A stretch of 64,000 bases of DNA from Aureimonas sp. Leaf324 (GTDB lineage: Bacteria; Pseudomonadota; Alphaproteobacteria; Rhizobiales; Rhizobiaceae). This document shows positions 1 through 8,586 of this stretch, piece by piece. A model generated the notes under the pieces. That model was given only the letters and a program-made list of their open reading frames with translations. It was not told the DNA's origin and ran no database searches. The translations under genes were made by a program, and so were the position numbers. Numbering within the stretch: the stretch's first letter is position 1; every line of letters begins with the position of its first letter. Location of the stretch: NCBI RefSeq assembly GCF_001423245.1, contig NZ_LMOH01000001.1:30563-94562 (forward strand). Reading direction: 5' to 3'.

Positions 1-537
1 GACCATGACCGCGGCGTAGCGGCCGAAGGACACGTCGAAGAAGTTCGCGGTGACGATGTTCACGAGGTTCGACACGACGAGCGGCAGGCTGGTCGTGTCG
101 GCGACGAACCCGCAGGCGACGACGAAGGCGAGCGCCCCGGCGGGCGGGAAGTCGAGGCGCAGGAGGATGGCGAGCACGATCGGGGTGAGGAGAAGCGCGG
201 CCCCGTCGTTGGCGAAGACGGCGGCGATCGTCGCACCCAGCAGGACGACGAGCGGGAACAGCCGCCGCCCGTTGCCCCTGCCCCAGCGGGCGACGTGGAG
301 AGCGGCCCAGGCGAAGAACCCGGCCTCGTCGAGGACAAGCGAGATGACGATCAGCGCGACGAAGGTGAAGGTCGCGTCCCACACGATCTGCCAGACCGTC
401 CCGACGTCGCCCCAGCCGACGACGCCGGTCGCCAGTGCGACCGCGGCGCCGATGAGTGCCGACCAGCCGATGCCGAGGCCCCGGGGCTGCCAGATGACGA
501 GGACGAGGGTGGCGACGAAGATCGCGAGGGCGAGCAT
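1..537 (-). CDS. arsB: ArsB-type arsenite efflux permease (C-terminal part outside the window)
   Basis: Inner-membrane arsenite/antimonite extruder. The 179 codons present begin at the ATG at 537 and give a run of hydrophobic segments. They start [16 protein letters not shown] and continue with [14 protein letters not shown], the conserved [12 protein letters not shown] stretch near residue 95 and a [13 protein letters not shown] segment, all typical of ArsB rather than of ACR3. It lies 22 bp downstream of arsH and is the last visible gene of an arsR-arsC-arsH-arsB operon. The reading frame is open to the window edge, so it is cut by the window and shows no sign of damage. The family usually has about 430 residues. 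Confidence 0.88.
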   Translation of the reverse strand, partial: MLALAIFVATLVLVIWQPRGLGIGWSALIGAAVALATGVVGWGDVGTVWQIVWDATFTFVALIVISLVLDEAGFFAWAALHVARWGRGNGRRLFPLVVLLGATIAAVFANDGAALLLTPIVLAILLRLDFPPAGALAFVVACGFVADTTSLPLVVSNLVNIVTANFFDVSFGRYAAVMV

Positions 538-559
538 GGGATGTCCGGGGACAGGAGGA

Positions 560-1285
560 TCAGAGGGTGCGCTGGTTCACGCGCATCGAGAGTTGCTCGG
601 CGCTCTCAACGCGCTCGGAGTAGCGATCCGTCAGGTAGTCCGAGCGGCCGCGCACGAGGTGGGTGAACTTCACCAGTTCCTCGCAGACGTCGACGACGCG
701 GCTGAGATAAGCCGACGGCTTCATGCGTCCCGCCTCGTCGAACTCAAGGAACGCCTTCGGGACCGACGACTGGTTCGGGATCGTCACCATGCGCATCCAG
801 CGGCCGAGGATGCGCATCTGGTTCACGGCGTTGAAGGACTGCGAGCCGCCCGACACCTCCATGACGGCCAGCGTCTTGCCCTGCGTCGGACGCTTGGCGC
901 CGAGCGCCAGCGGGATCCAGTCGATCTGCGCCTTCATGATCCCAGTCATCGCGCCATGGCGCTCCGGGCTGACCCACACCATGCCCTCGCACCAGTCGGC
1001 GAGGTCGCGGAGCTCCTTCACCTTCGGGTGGCCGGGCTCCGCCCCGTCGGGAAGCGGCAGGCCGCGGGGATCGAACGTCTTCTCCTCGCAGCCGAACCAG
1101 CGAAGCAGGCGACCGGCCTCCTCGGACAGTAGGCGGGAGTAGGACCGCTCGCGGATCGAGCCGTAGAGGACGAGGATGCGCGGCGGATGCGTCGGGGCGC
1201 CGGGGCCGGCGAGCGCGTTCCCGTCGATCGGGCGGAGCTGGTCGAGGTCGACGGAGGGCAGGTCGAGAGCGGCGGGATCCGTCAC
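560..1285 (-). CDS. arsH: ArsH, NADPH-dependent FMN reductase / organoarsenical oxidase
   Basis: Flavoprotein of the ArsH family, known to oxidise trivalent methylarsenicals and to reduce quinones, azo dyes or metals with NADPH. The 241-residue product has the flavodoxin-like phosphate-binding segment [15 protein letters not shown] near residue 40 and the ArsH signature [17 protein letters not shown] near residue 107, at full family length. Its ATG overlaps the arsC stop by 4 bp (ATGA), so translation is probably coupled. It lies between arsC and arsB in the arsenic operon. The function is inferred from family motifs and operon context. Confidence 0.95.
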   Translation of the reverse strand: MTDPAALDLPSVDLDQLRPIDGNALAGPGAPTHPPRILVLYGSIRERSYSRLLSEEAGRLLRWFGCEEKTFDPRGLPLPDGAEPGHPKVKELRDLADWCEGMVWVSPERHGAMTGIMKAQIDWIPLALGAKRPTQGKTLAVMEVSGGSQSFNAVNQMRILGRWMRMVTIPNQSSVPKAFLEFDEAGRMKPSAYLSRVVDVCEELVKFTHLVRGRSDYLTDRYSERVESAEQLSMRVNQRTL

Positions 1286-1695
1286 GTAGCCAGCCCCGAG
1301 GAGGCGACGGTTTCCCCGTCTTCCTTGGTGAACGTCGCGACTGGGTTGGCAAGGAGCGGCAGCACCTTCTCGGACGGTCGGCAGAGCGCGGCGCCCTTGT
1401 CCGTCACGACGATCGGGCGGTTGATCAGGATCGGGTGCTCGATCATCGCCGCGAGCAGTTCCTCGTCTGTCAGCTTGGGGTCGGCAAGCCCGAGTTCGGC
1501 GTAGGGCGTGCCCTTCTCGCGCAGGATGTCCCGCGGCTTCATGCCCATCATGTCGAGGAGTTCGGCCAGGACCTCACGGCTCGGCGGGTCCTTCAGGTAC
1601 TCGATCACCTGCGGCTCCTCACCGGACTGGCGGATCATCTCCAGCGTGTTGCGCGACGTGCCGCAGGCGGGGTTGTGGTAGATCGTGACGGTCAC
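1282..1695 (-). CDS. arsC: ArsC, glutaredoxin-linked arsenate reductase
   Basis: Reduces arsenate to arsenite, which ArsB then exports. I chose the GTG at 1693-1695, which overlaps the arsR stop as GTGA. It gives a 137-residue protein starting [17 protein letters not shown], close to the usual length of 140. The CGTSRNT loop holds the catalytic cysteine (residue 11), as in the E. coli R773-type enzyme. The conserved RPIVV segment with its substrate-binding arginine is at about residue 93. An upstream ATG would lengthen the protein into arsR and has no support. The 4-bp overlaps with arsR and arsH point to one transcript. Confidence 0.95.
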   Translation of the reverse strand: MTVTIYHNPACGTSRNTLEMIRQSGEEPQVIEYLKDPPSREVLAELLDMMGMKPRDILREKGTPYAELGLADPKLTDEELLAAMIEHPILINRPIVVTDKGAALCRPSEKVLPLLANPVATFTKEDGETVASSGLAT

Positions 1696-2045
1696 GAACA
1701 GGTCTCCGACGAGCATGAGGGGGCGAGGAGGTCGGCGCCGAGGTTCCCGCAGATCTCTGGGTTCCCCGAACAGCAGTCCTCGGTCAGGAAGGCGAGGAGC
1801 TGGCGCATGTCGTCGTAGCTCGCGGCGTAGAGAATGCGGCGCCCGTCCCGCCACGAGCGCAGCAGCCTGGCGCGCTCGAGCGTCGCGAGGTGGAAGCTCA
1901 TCCGCGTCGGCGGGATGGATAGCGCCTCGGCGATTTCCCCCGACGCCATGCCGTTCGGGCCGGCCCGGACGAGCATCCGGAAGGCCGCGAGGCGGTCGGC
2001 ATGGGCGAGGGCGGACAGGGCGGCAACGGCTGTGTCGTCGTTCAT
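1692..2045 (-). CDS. arsR: ArsR-family arsenic-responsive repressor
   Basis: A 117-residue winged-helix repressor of the ArsR/SmtB family and first gene of the ars operon. The helix-turn-helix spans roughly residues 33-60 (GEIAEALSIPPTRMSFHL). Cysteines cluster at the C terminus (C91, C92, C99, C111, C116). This resembles ArsR proteins that bind arsenite through C-terminal cysteines; the canonical alpha-3 ELCVCDL motif is absent. It is expected to bind the dyad at 2053-2076 and to leave the DNA when As(III) binds. The TGA stop overlaps the arsC GTG. Confidence 0.94.
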   Translation of the reverse strand: MNDDTAVAALSALAHADRLAAFRMLVRAGPNGMASGEIAEALSIPPTRMSFHLATLERARLLRSWRDGRRILYAASYDDMRQLLAFLTEDCCSGNPEICGNLGADLLAPSCSSETCS

Positions 2046-2052
2046 CCCTGCG

Positions 2053-2076
2053 ATATTGCAAACATCGTTGTAATAT
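2053..2076. promoter_or_regulatory. Putative ArsR operator (inverted repeat)
   Basis: The arms ATATTGCAA (2053-2061) and TTGTAATAT (2068-2076) form an inverted repeat with one mismatch around a 6-bp spacer, only 8 bp upstream of the arsR start. Its position between the promoter and the start codon fits an autoregulatory ArsR site. The rest of the 2077-2226 spacer shows no gene. Confidence 0.6.
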
Positions 2077-2226
2077 TCAAGCTCGATGGTGCGCGTTCGC
2101 CCAAACGTCGCTGGCTTCGGTGTTCCGGATACTCAAGATCCGGTTTTGTCATTGTGACGTTGCCGTCGCTCCGCGTCACCCCACTAGGGTCTTCCGTGAG
2201 CAGCGTCGTCGCGGACCCAGCCGTGT

Positions 2227-3609
2227 CTAGCGGCTGGTTAGAATCGGGCTGGCGGTGGCTGTTAGTCCCTCGACCACGACCAGCCGCGGCTCCTTGCCCG
2301 CCGATTGCACCCCCGGGGCGGCAAGCGTGCGCACCGGGCCGATGCTGGAGGCCATGCCGGCTCCCTTGTCGTTGGTCTTCAGCACCACGACGGGTTCGTC
2401 CTGTCCTTCGAAGAACACGCCGTACTCCGTCATCGGCCTCAGCTTGGCGACGCTGACGTCGATCGCATCGACGAGCCCGAGGTTGCGCGAGACGACCATG
2501 CCGGAGCCGGTGGCCCCCTCGGGCGCCTTCAGCGAAAGCGTCAGGTTCTCCGGACCCGCCTTCAACGGTTCAAGGTTCTCCGTGCCCGCACCCTCCGGGA
2601 CCGCACCCGGCACGAAGACGAGAGCCTGCGGGGCCTGTCCGATCGGGATCTCGGCGACGACCTTCTGCTCGGCCGTGTCGATCACGTCGACACGATCGTC
2701 GTTCTCGAGCCCGACGAAGATGCGGCTGCCATCGTCCGCCCCCCAGATGCCGTGGGGCAGTGCACCCACCGGAATGGTTGCGACGAGTTCCGTCTTCTCT
2801 CCGGGCTTGTAGACCTTCACGACGTTCTCGCCGCCGATCGTGACGTAGACCAGCGTCTCACCGTTCACCGTGCCGAAGCCGAGATGGTTAGAGATCGGTC
2901 CGCTGTCGATCACCTCCTTCACCTCGAGCCTCGTGGCATCGACGCGCGTGACCTTGCCGACGTCCTTGTGCGTCAGCCAGATGTCGCGGCCGTCGGGGCT
3001 GACCTGCACGAAGGGCACGAAGGGCGAGACGACAGGAATGCGCTTGACGAGCGCGTGGCTCGCGACGTCGAAGACCTCCAGCACCGGATTGAACGAGTTC
3101 GCGACGAAGGCGAGCTTGCCGTCGCGGGAGAACTTCGTCATGCCCGGACCGCTCGTCGTCGGGATACGACCTGTCTCCTTGAACGTCTCGGCATCGATCA
3201 CCGAGAGGTAGTCCTCGCCGCGCACCGTCGCCCAGACTTGCGCGCCGTCCGGCGTGAAGAAGGCCTCGTGCGGGTTGCGCCCGACATAGGTCGTGCCCTT
3301 CACCGCATTGGTCGCCGTATCGATGAAGGTGACGGAGTTCGTGACGGTGGAGACGGCGACGATCGTCTTGTGGTCCGGCGAGAACCCGAGGCCGTGGACG
3401 TTGACCTCGCCCTTGTAGAGCGGGCTCAGAACGTCCGGACGCGGGTTGCCGAGGCGGATCTGGCCGAGCAACTTGTTCGCGACGGGGTCGATGACCGAGA
3501 CCGTGTTGGAGTTCTGGTCGGCGGTGTAGACGCGATCGGAGGCGGCAGGCAGCGCGAAGGCCGATGTCGAGACGACGAGCGCGGCGGCGAGGATTGCGGT
3601 GCGGGTCAT
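2227..3609 (-). CDS. Secreted YncE-like beta-propeller protein
   Basis: A 460-residue periplasmic protein with a cleavable signal peptide (hydrophobic to about residue 20, ending SAFALPAASD). It then has repeated YVTN-type beta-propeller blades (for example VYTADQNSNTVSVIDP and VWATVRGEDYLSVID), giving about seven blades up to residue 330. A C-terminal beta-rich tail of about 110 residues follows. Family members (YncE and surface-layer YVTN proteins) bind DNA or ligands or act as scaffolds, and the substrate here is unknown. Its ATG overlaps the stop of the upstream DUF305 gene (ATGA), so the two are very likely made together and probably act together in the periplasm. Confidence 0.8.
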   Translation of the reverse strand: MTRTAILAAALVVSTSAFALPAASDRVYTADQNSNTVSVIDPVANKLLGQIRLGNPRPDVLSPLYKGEVNVHGLGFSPDHKTIVAVSTVTNSVTFIDTATNAVKGTTYVGRNPHEAFFTPDGAQVWATVRGEDYLSVIDAETFKETGRIPTTSGPGMTKFSRDGKLAFVANSFNPVLEVFDVASHALVKRIPVVSPFVPFVQVSPDGRDIWLTHKDVGKVTRVDATRLEVKEVIDSGPISNHLGFGTVNGETLVYVTIGGENVVKVYKPGEKTELVATIPVGALPHGIWGADDGSRIFVGLENDDRVDVIDTAEQKVVAEIPIGQAPQALVFVPGAVPEGAGTENLEPLKAGPENLTLSLKAPEGATGSGMVVSRNLGLVDAIDVSVAKLRPMTEYGVFFEGQDEPVVVLKTNDKGAGMASSIGPVRTLAAPGVQSAGKEPRLVVVEGLTATASPILTSR

Positions 3610-4016
3610 GGGGTCGTCTCCGGAACGGGTTTCGTGGTGTCGGCGGATGCGGCGAGCATCGAGCGCATCAGCGTGATCTCGTAGGTCTGTTCGGTGATGA
3701 TGGACTGGGCGAGGTTGCGGATCGCCGGGTCCTCGGTCGAGCCGAGGACGGCCTTCGCCATGTCGATCGCCCCTTGGTGATGCGGGATCATCTGGGACAG
3801 GAAGTCATGATCGGGATCGCCGGTCACCGGCGCCGACATCATGCCGGCGTGCATCGTCTCCATCGCCGCTGCGGTCGCTTGCGCATAGGGCGAGCCGCCG
3901 GGCGTGGCCGGTGACATCGTCGCATGCTGGTGCGCAGGCGCGTCCTGCGCTTCGGCCGAAGTCAATGACGCCCCGGCGAAGGCGAGGGCGAGGGCGAGGA
4001 GAAGCGTCTTCGACAT
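3606..4016 (-). CDS. DUF305 periplasmic protein
   Basis: I chose the ATG at 4016 because it starts a clear signal peptide (MSKTLLLALALAFAGASL, cleaved near SAEA). The result is a 136-residue secreted protein. The mature part is a DUF305 domain with the diagnostic MIPHHQGAIDMAK motif and is rich in Met and His, consistent with metal binding (copper or silver are the usual suspects). It is first in a two-gene operon with the beta-propeller gene and divergent from the TDT transporter. A second DUF305 domain is fused to a membrane protein at 24771-26237. Confidence 0.85.
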   Translation of the reverse strand: MSKTLLLALALAFAGASLTSAEAQDAPAHQHATMSPATPGGSPYAQATAAAMETMHAGMMSAPVTGDPDHDFLSQMIPHHQGAIDMAKAVLGSTEDPAIRNLAQSIITEQTYEITLMRSMLAASADTTKPVPETTP

Positions 4017-4151
4017 GGGGCTGGCGTTTCCTCCAAGCACGGGCTGGAAGGGAAGACGCTCGTCGATCGCTTTCATTCCCGAGGTCGCGACTTTTATTTT
4101 TCCCCGATGCGGAGCCTCGAGGCGTCCGCCGCTTCCAGTCCGACGCTGAAA

Positions 4152-4175
4152 GCAACCGATCGATGCAACCGATCG
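4152..4175. repeat. Tandem 11-bp direct repeat in a divergent promoter region
   Basis: GCAACCGATCG occurs at 4152-4162 and again at 4165-4175 (13-bp period) in the spacer between the divergent DUF305 and TDT-transporter genes. It could be a paired operator. No regulator gene is adjacent, so the assignment is speculative. Confidence 0.4.
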
Positions 4176-4249
4176 GAAAGACCGGAACAACGCGTTGGAT
4201 CAACCTGTCGTCGCCGCGCATGGTCTGAGCAGGAAAAGGATCTTCGCCC

Positions 4250-5401
4250 ATGACCTTCGAACAGATGTGTGCCGTCTCGCTCGGCCTCCACCCGCTGTCG
4301 CGCCTCGACAGTCCCCGCGAGGTGGTGCGCCAGTTCACCCCGAACTGGTTCGCCGCCACCATGGGCACGGGCATCCTGGCCATCGCGCTCGCGCAGTTCG
4401 GGACCGCGGTCCCGCTCCTCCATGCGATCGGGGAAGGTTTGTGGATGCTGAACATCGGGCTCTTCGCCCTGTTCACCTCGCTCTACGCCGCCCGCTGGAT
4501 CTTCTTCTTCGACGGGGCCAAGCGCATCTTCGGCCATTCCGTCGTGTCGATGTTCTTCGGCTGCATCCCGATGGGGCTCGCCACCCTCATCAACGGCTTC
4601 CTCATCTTCGGGCTGCCGCGCTTCGGCCAGGTCGCGGTGGGGATCGCCGAGACGCTCTGGTGGATCGACGTCGCGATGGCGGCGGCCTGCGGCATCGCGA
4701 TCCCCTACATGATGTTCACCCGGCAGAGCCATTCGATCGACCAGATGACCGCGGTCTGGCTCCTGCCGATGGTGGCGGCTGAGGTTGCCGCGGTGTCGGG
4801 CGGCCTGCTCGCGCCACATCTCGCCGACCCGCAGAGCCAGCTCCTCGTCCTCACGCTGTCCTACGCGCTCTGGGCCCTGTCGGTGCCGATCGCCATGAGC
4901 GTCCTCGTGGTGCTTGTCCTGCGGCTCGCCGTCCACAAGCTGCCGCACGCATCCATGGCCTCGTCGAGCTGGCTGGCGCTCGGCCCCATCGGCACCGGCG
5001 CGCTCGGTCTAATGACGCTGGGCGGGGCGGCTCCTGCGATCCTCGCCGCCAACGGGCTGGAACGCTTCGGCGCAACGATGGAGGGCGTCGGCCTCGTCGG
5101 CGGCCTGCTTCTCTGGGGCTACGGCCTGTGGTGGCTCGCCATCGCGACGCTGGTCACGGTCCGCTACCTGCGGGAAGGCCTGCCGTTCAATCTCGGCTGG
5201 TGGGGCTATACGTTCCCGATCGGCGTCTACGCCGTGACGACGCTGAAGCTCGGCACGATCCTGCCCATTCCCGCGATCCACGGCTTCGGCGTAGCGCTGG
5301 TTGTTCTCCTCGCCGTGGTCTGGTCGATCGTGGCTGTGCGCACGGTCCGGGGCGCCTGGCGCGGCGACCTCTTCGTCGCTCCCTGCCTGAAGGCCAGTTG
5401 A
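4250..5401 (+). CDS. TDT-family (TehA/Mae1/SSU1) anion transporter
   Basis: A 383-residue inner-membrane protein with about ten hydrophobic helices. It opens with the family hallmark PNWFAATMGTGILAIAL near residue 31 and also has WWGYTFPIGVYAVTT near residue 320. The TDT family includes dicarboxylate carriers, SLAC1/TehA-type anion channels and SSU1 sulfite exporters, and substrate cannot be assigned from sequence. It is transcribed divergently from the DUF305/propeller operon and followed, 134 bp later, by a DsbA-like gene. A sulfite or tellurite role would fit a stress island but remains inference. Confidence 0.85.
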   Translation: MTFEQMCAVSLGLHPLSRLDSPREVVRQFTPNWFAATMGTGILAIALAQFGTAVPLLHAIGEGLWMLNIGLFALFTSLYAARWIFFFDGAKRIFGHSVVSMFFGCIPMGLATLINGFLIFGLPRFGQVAVGIAETLWWIDVAMAAACGIAIPYMMFTRQSHSIDQMTAVWLLPMVAAEVAAVSGGLLAPHLADPQSQLLVLTLSYALWALSVPIAMSVLVVLVLRLAVHKLPHASMASSSWLALGPIGTGALGLMTLGGAAPAILAANGLERFGATMEGVGLVGGLLLWGYGLWWLAIATLVTVRYLREGLPFNLGWWGYTFPIGVYAVTTLKLGTILPIPAIHGFGVALVVLLAVVWSIVAVRTVRGAWRGDLFVAPCLKAS

Positions 5402-5535
5402 AACGCGGATGGCTGACGCGTTCGTGATGCCCGTCCAGATAGGGCCAGGGAAGAACAGGCGGGCCGGAGCGTCATGGTGAAGGGCCGATCGAGTGCCGTG
5501 CCGCCCACGAACGACACCAATTGGAGACCTGCCCC

Positions 5536-6195
5536 TTGCCATCACGTCCCATCGCCCCGTCGCTTGATCGTCGCCGCCTTCTCATCGGGGGCACCATGGT
5601 CGGACTGGGAATAGCGTTGCCCGGTTCCGCTCTGGCAGAGGACGGCGGGCCGGTCGATCCGGCGGCGGTGCAGACCCCAGGTCCCTTGGCGGAACTCAGC
5701 TACGGCGATGCGGCTGCCCCTGTCACGGTGGTTGAGTACACCTCGCTGACCTGCGGCTTCTGCGCCGAGTTCCACGTCGGCGTCCTGCCGGAGTTCAGGC
5801 GCACGCATATCGACACCGGCCGCGCCCGTTTGGTGCTGCGCGAGTTTCCGCTCGACCCGCGTTCGCTCGCCGGGTTCGTGATAGCGCGATGCCTGAATGG
5901 CGAAGCGACGCTCGCGATGATCGACGTCCTGTTCCGCCAGCAGGCGGCATGGGCACGGGCGGAGAACGCCTCCACGGCACTTCTCGGCATCGCGCAGCTT
6001 GCGGGGATGAATCGCGACGCCTTCACCGCCTGTCTGTCGAACAAGGCGCTGCAAGCCGAGGTCGTCGCGGTTCAGGAGCGCGGGCGGACCGAGTTCGGTG
6101 TCAGCGGCACGCCGACCTTCTTCGTCGGGGGGCAACGTCAGGTCGGAATGATCTCGGCCGCCGATCTCGGCACCATCGTGGATGCGCAGACCTGA
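5536..6195 (+). CDS. DsbA-family periplasmic thiol oxidoreductase
   Basis: A thioredoxin-fold protein with a CGFC active site (C73/C76) and a later cis-proline loop GTPTFFVGG, matching DsbA/DSBA-like oxidoreductases (Com1/BdbD subgroup). The N terminus has DRRRLLIGG followed by a hydrophobic segment and a cleavage site near SALAED, a Tat- or Sec-type signal. I chose the TTG at 5536 because GGAGA lies 8 bp upstream; the TTG at 5521 overlaps that ribosome site. The product is 219 residues. The substrate is unknown; the neighbouring periplasmic proteins are possible clients. Confidence 0.85.
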   Translation: MPSRPIAPSLDRRRLLIGGTMVGLGIALPGSALAEDGGPVDPAAVQTPGPLAELSYGDAAAPVTVVEYTSLTCGFCAEFHVGVLPEFRRTHIDTGRARLVLREFPLDPRSLAGFVIARCLNGEATLAMIDVLFRQQAAWARAENASTALLGIAQLAGMNRDAFTACLSNKALQAEVVAVQERGRTEFGVSGTPTFFVGGQRQVGMISAADLGTIVDAQT

Positions 6196-6208
6196 CCGCC
6201 GACCGCCG

Positions 6209-6868
6209 TCACGACGTCTCCCGCTGGAATGTCGTCACCCCAGCACGGAACTCTGCCGCACCGCCCTGGGCGGGATGGCGGACGTAGGTGACCGGCACGC
6301 CGAACCCTTCGCTCGCACCCTCCGCCACACGCCCGATCGCGAGGATGCGACGGGGTCGGACGGTTTCGACGAGAAGCGCCAGCGTGTCGCAAGACCGGGC
6401 GATCTCGGACCGGGACGGCGTTCGGTTGCGCACGGGTGTTCCTGCCCAATGCGGGTGGTGCATGACGGCGTTCCAGAACAGGGGCAGCCGTTCCGGCAGT
6501 GCACCCCAGATCTGGCGCGAGGTACCGGATGATGGTGCGGCGGGAGCATCGGCCGTCGTCGCGATCTCGAACGGTGCGACGGCAAGGCGCGAGGAGAGAT
6601 CGACCAATCGGCCTTCGCCTGTGAAGGGCACGCCCGTGCGCCGGGCTCCGAACCTCGAAGGTGCTTCACCGAGCCACAGGTCGATGCCGTCCCGTCCGGC
6701 AAACGCATGGAGGTATCGCCGAAGGTTGCGGCAGCGGATCGAAGCGGCATCCGGAGCATCGACCGCCGGGTCCGTGTCGGCGTAAGGGTTGAAGAGGGTC
6801 GGCGTCCCGGCCGATGCGGCGACATGCCGGACGAGACGATCCAACCTCGCTTCGTTGTCGCCTGTCAC
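6209..6868 (-). CDS. Uracil-DNA glycosylase superfamily protein
   Basis: A 219-residue protein with the UDG-superfamily layout: a motif I-like GEAPSRFGARRTGVPFTGEG segment near residue 55, WNAVMHHPH near residue 120, and a C-terminal VTYVRHPAQGG segment in the position of the DNA-intercalating loop. It probably removes uracil or a related damaged base. The start is the GTG at 6866-6868, which overlaps the LysR stop as GTGA, so the two genes are co-transcribed. Pairing of a LysR regulator with a base-excision gene is uncommon. The family is fairly clear, but the precise substrate is not. Confidence 0.75.
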   Translation of the reverse strand: MTGDNEARLDRLVRHVAASAGTPTLFNPYADTDPAVDAPDAASIRCRNLRRYLHAFAGRDGIDLWLGEAPSRFGARRTGVPFTGEGRLVDLSSRLAVAPFEIATTADAPAAPSSGTSRQIWGALPERLPLFWNAVMHHPHWAGTPVRNRTPSRSEIARSCDTLALLVETVRPRRILAIGRVAEGASEGFGVPVTYVRHPAQGGAAEFRAGVTTFQRETS

Positions 6869-7764
6869 TCGTCCGGACCCTGATGGTTGTCTCGAAGCTC
6901 GTGCAGGAACGCCGATGCCGCGCGGCCGAGGCTGCGCTCCTTCATCTCCACCGCATGGAAGCCGCGAGCGGGAAGCGGGAAGGCGATCTCGATCAGCGTC
7001 CCGCTCCGCAGTCCTGGCTGAGCCACCGCAAGCGGCAGGACGCCGACGACGCCGCCAGCCTCGATGGCCGATCGCACCGCCTCGTTGGACGGGAGTTCGA
7101 GATCGACCGACAACGTGACGGGATCGATGCCCGCGCCGCGCAGCGCGTCTTCCAGAATGCTGCGCGTGCCGGACCCAGGCTCGCGCATGACCCATCTCAC
7201 CTTTGCAAGTTCCGGGAGGCATCGGGGAGCGCCCTCGGGTGATCCATCGCCGGGGGATGCGACGAGAACGAGCCGGTCGTCGGCGACACGGGTCGTTCGC
7301 AGGCGCGGATCCCGTAGTTCGTCCTCGACGAAGCCGAGATCGGCGTCCCCAGCGGCCACCGCCTCGCTGACCTCGCGTGTGTTGGCGATGCGAAGGAAAA
7401 GGGTGATGCCGGGATGGCGTTCGCGGAAGCGCCGCATGCGAGGCGGAAGCCAGTGGTTGGCGACCGTTTGGCTGGCTGCCAGCGCGACATGCCCGCGCCG
7501 AAGCTCGGTGAGATCGTCGAGTGCCTTGGCCGCCTCCGCTGCCCGTGCCAGGACCGAGCGTGCTTCCGGGAGGAACAAGCGTCCCGCCTCGGTCAGCTCG
7601 ATGCCGCGGCCGACCCGATCGAACAACCGGACGCCGTGACGGCTCTCCAGCGCGGCCAGCGCCGAGCTCGTGGCCGACTGCGTGAGGTTCAACGCCCGCG
7701 CCGCCTCGGTCACGTGTTGGCGCTCGGCGACCGCGACGAAGATGCGAAGCTGTTCCAGCGTCAC
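6865..7764 (-). CDS. LysR-family transcriptional regulator
   Basis: A 299-residue LysR regulator. The N-terminal winged helix (residues 1-60, LRIFVAVAERQHVTEAARAL and LTQSATSSALAALE) is followed by a LysR substrate-binding domain with the segment PPRMRRFRERHPGITLFLR. It resembles the CysB/CbbR/YeiE branch. Its stop overlaps the glycosylase start by 4 bp. The spacer to the upstream anti-sigma gene is only 9 bp, so it may lie in a longer transcript that starts at the ECF sigma gene. The effector is not predictable. Confidence 0.9.
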   Translation of the reverse strand: MTLEQLRIFVAVAERQHVTEAARALNLTQSATSSALAALESRHGVRLFDRVGRGIELTEAGRLFLPEARSVLARAAEAAKALDDLTELRRGHVALAASQTVANHWLPPRMRRFRERHPGITLFLRIANTREVSEAVAAGDADLGFVEDELRDPRLRTTRVADDRLVLVASPGDGSPEGAPRCLPELAKVRWVMREPGSGTRSILEDALRGAGIDPVTLSVDLELPSNEAVRSAIEAGGVVGVLPLAVAQPGLRSGTLIEIAFPLPARGFHAVEMKERSLGRAASAFLHELRDNHQGPDE

Positions 7765-7773
7765 GGGCGCTCC

Positions 7774-8586
7774 TCAAAGCTGGTTCGCGGGTGCGGCGTT
7801 CGGCGACCGCTCCAGTTCGTCGTAAACGAGCCGGGCGACCGGCATCAACGCATCGCGGGATGTCCCGGCCGTCACGACATAGCCAAGGCCGCGGTCGCGC
7901 CACAGGAAGGCGGACACGCCGTCCTCCTCGACGAACTGGAACGACGTCTCTTCGGTCTCGTCCGTCTTGACGTACAGCGTCAGGCGCGTGCCCGCGTCGT
8001 CGTCGTACATCAGCATCGCGGCAGGACCGGAGCCACCGGGCAGGAGGCGACCGCCCATCAGGCGGTAGCCGAGCGGGGTGAGGTCCGGGGCGGTGATCGA
8101 TGTTCGCAGCCGCTTCGACAACCAGCCCACGAGATGAGCTTCCTCGTCGGCTTTGACCTCGACGGGATGGACGACCTCGACCACGAAGGTGCGGTAGGCC
8201 GCGATCGCGTCGTCCGCCATGCGGGCGATGCGGACGGGTTCGGCGTTTGGCGCCCCAAGGATGCCGTTCGCCATCCAGCCCCCAAGCGCACCGACGGTGA
8301 GCCAGGCACAGACGGCCGCGACCGACCGCAGGTGGAGCAGCCGGCGACGGCGCACGCCGGCGCGGATGCTGGAGATGCGAAGGCGAGCCGGGATGGGTTC
8401 GGCGGCCTTGGAGCCGAGGCGGTCGCGCAACTCGGCGAGCAGCCTGCGATCCCGCTCCAGGTCGGCGGCGATCGCAGGATGGTCCGCAAGATAGCGTTCC
8501 ACCGCTTCGACGCGTTCGGGGCCGAGGCGTCCGTCGAGATAGGCCTGGATGTCGTCTTCGCCGACGGGAAGGTCGATAGGGTTCAC
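7774..8586 (-). CDS. Membrane anti-sigma factor of the adjacent ECF sigma
   Basis: A 270-residue single-pass membrane protein. A cytoplasmic N-terminal sigma-binding region (residues 1-80, starting with DDIQAYLDGRLGPERVEAVE) is followed by an Arg-rich stop and one transmembrane helix at about 86-108. A periplasmic sensor part of about 160 residues follows. The layout matches the RskA/FecR-like anti-sigma proteins often paired with ECF factors. It starts at a GTG whose GTGA overlaps the sigma stop, a typical sigma/anti-sigma arrangement that keeps stoichiometry. No zinc-binding HxxxCxxC motif is visible, so it is not a ZAS-type anti-sigma. Confidence 0.85.
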   Translation of the reverse strand: MNPIDLPVGEDDIQAYLDGRLGPERVEAVERYLADHPAIAADLERDRRLLAELRDRLGSKAAEPIPARLRISSIRAGVRRRRLLHLRSVAAVCAWLTVGALGGWMANGILGAPNAEPVRIARMADDAIAAYRTFVVEVVHPVEVKADEEAHLVGWLSKRLRTSITAPDLTPLGYRLMGGRLLPGGSGPAAMLMYDDDAGTRLTLYVKTDETEETSFQFVEEDGVSAFLWRDRGLGYVVTAGTSRDALMPVARLVYDELERSPNAAPANQL

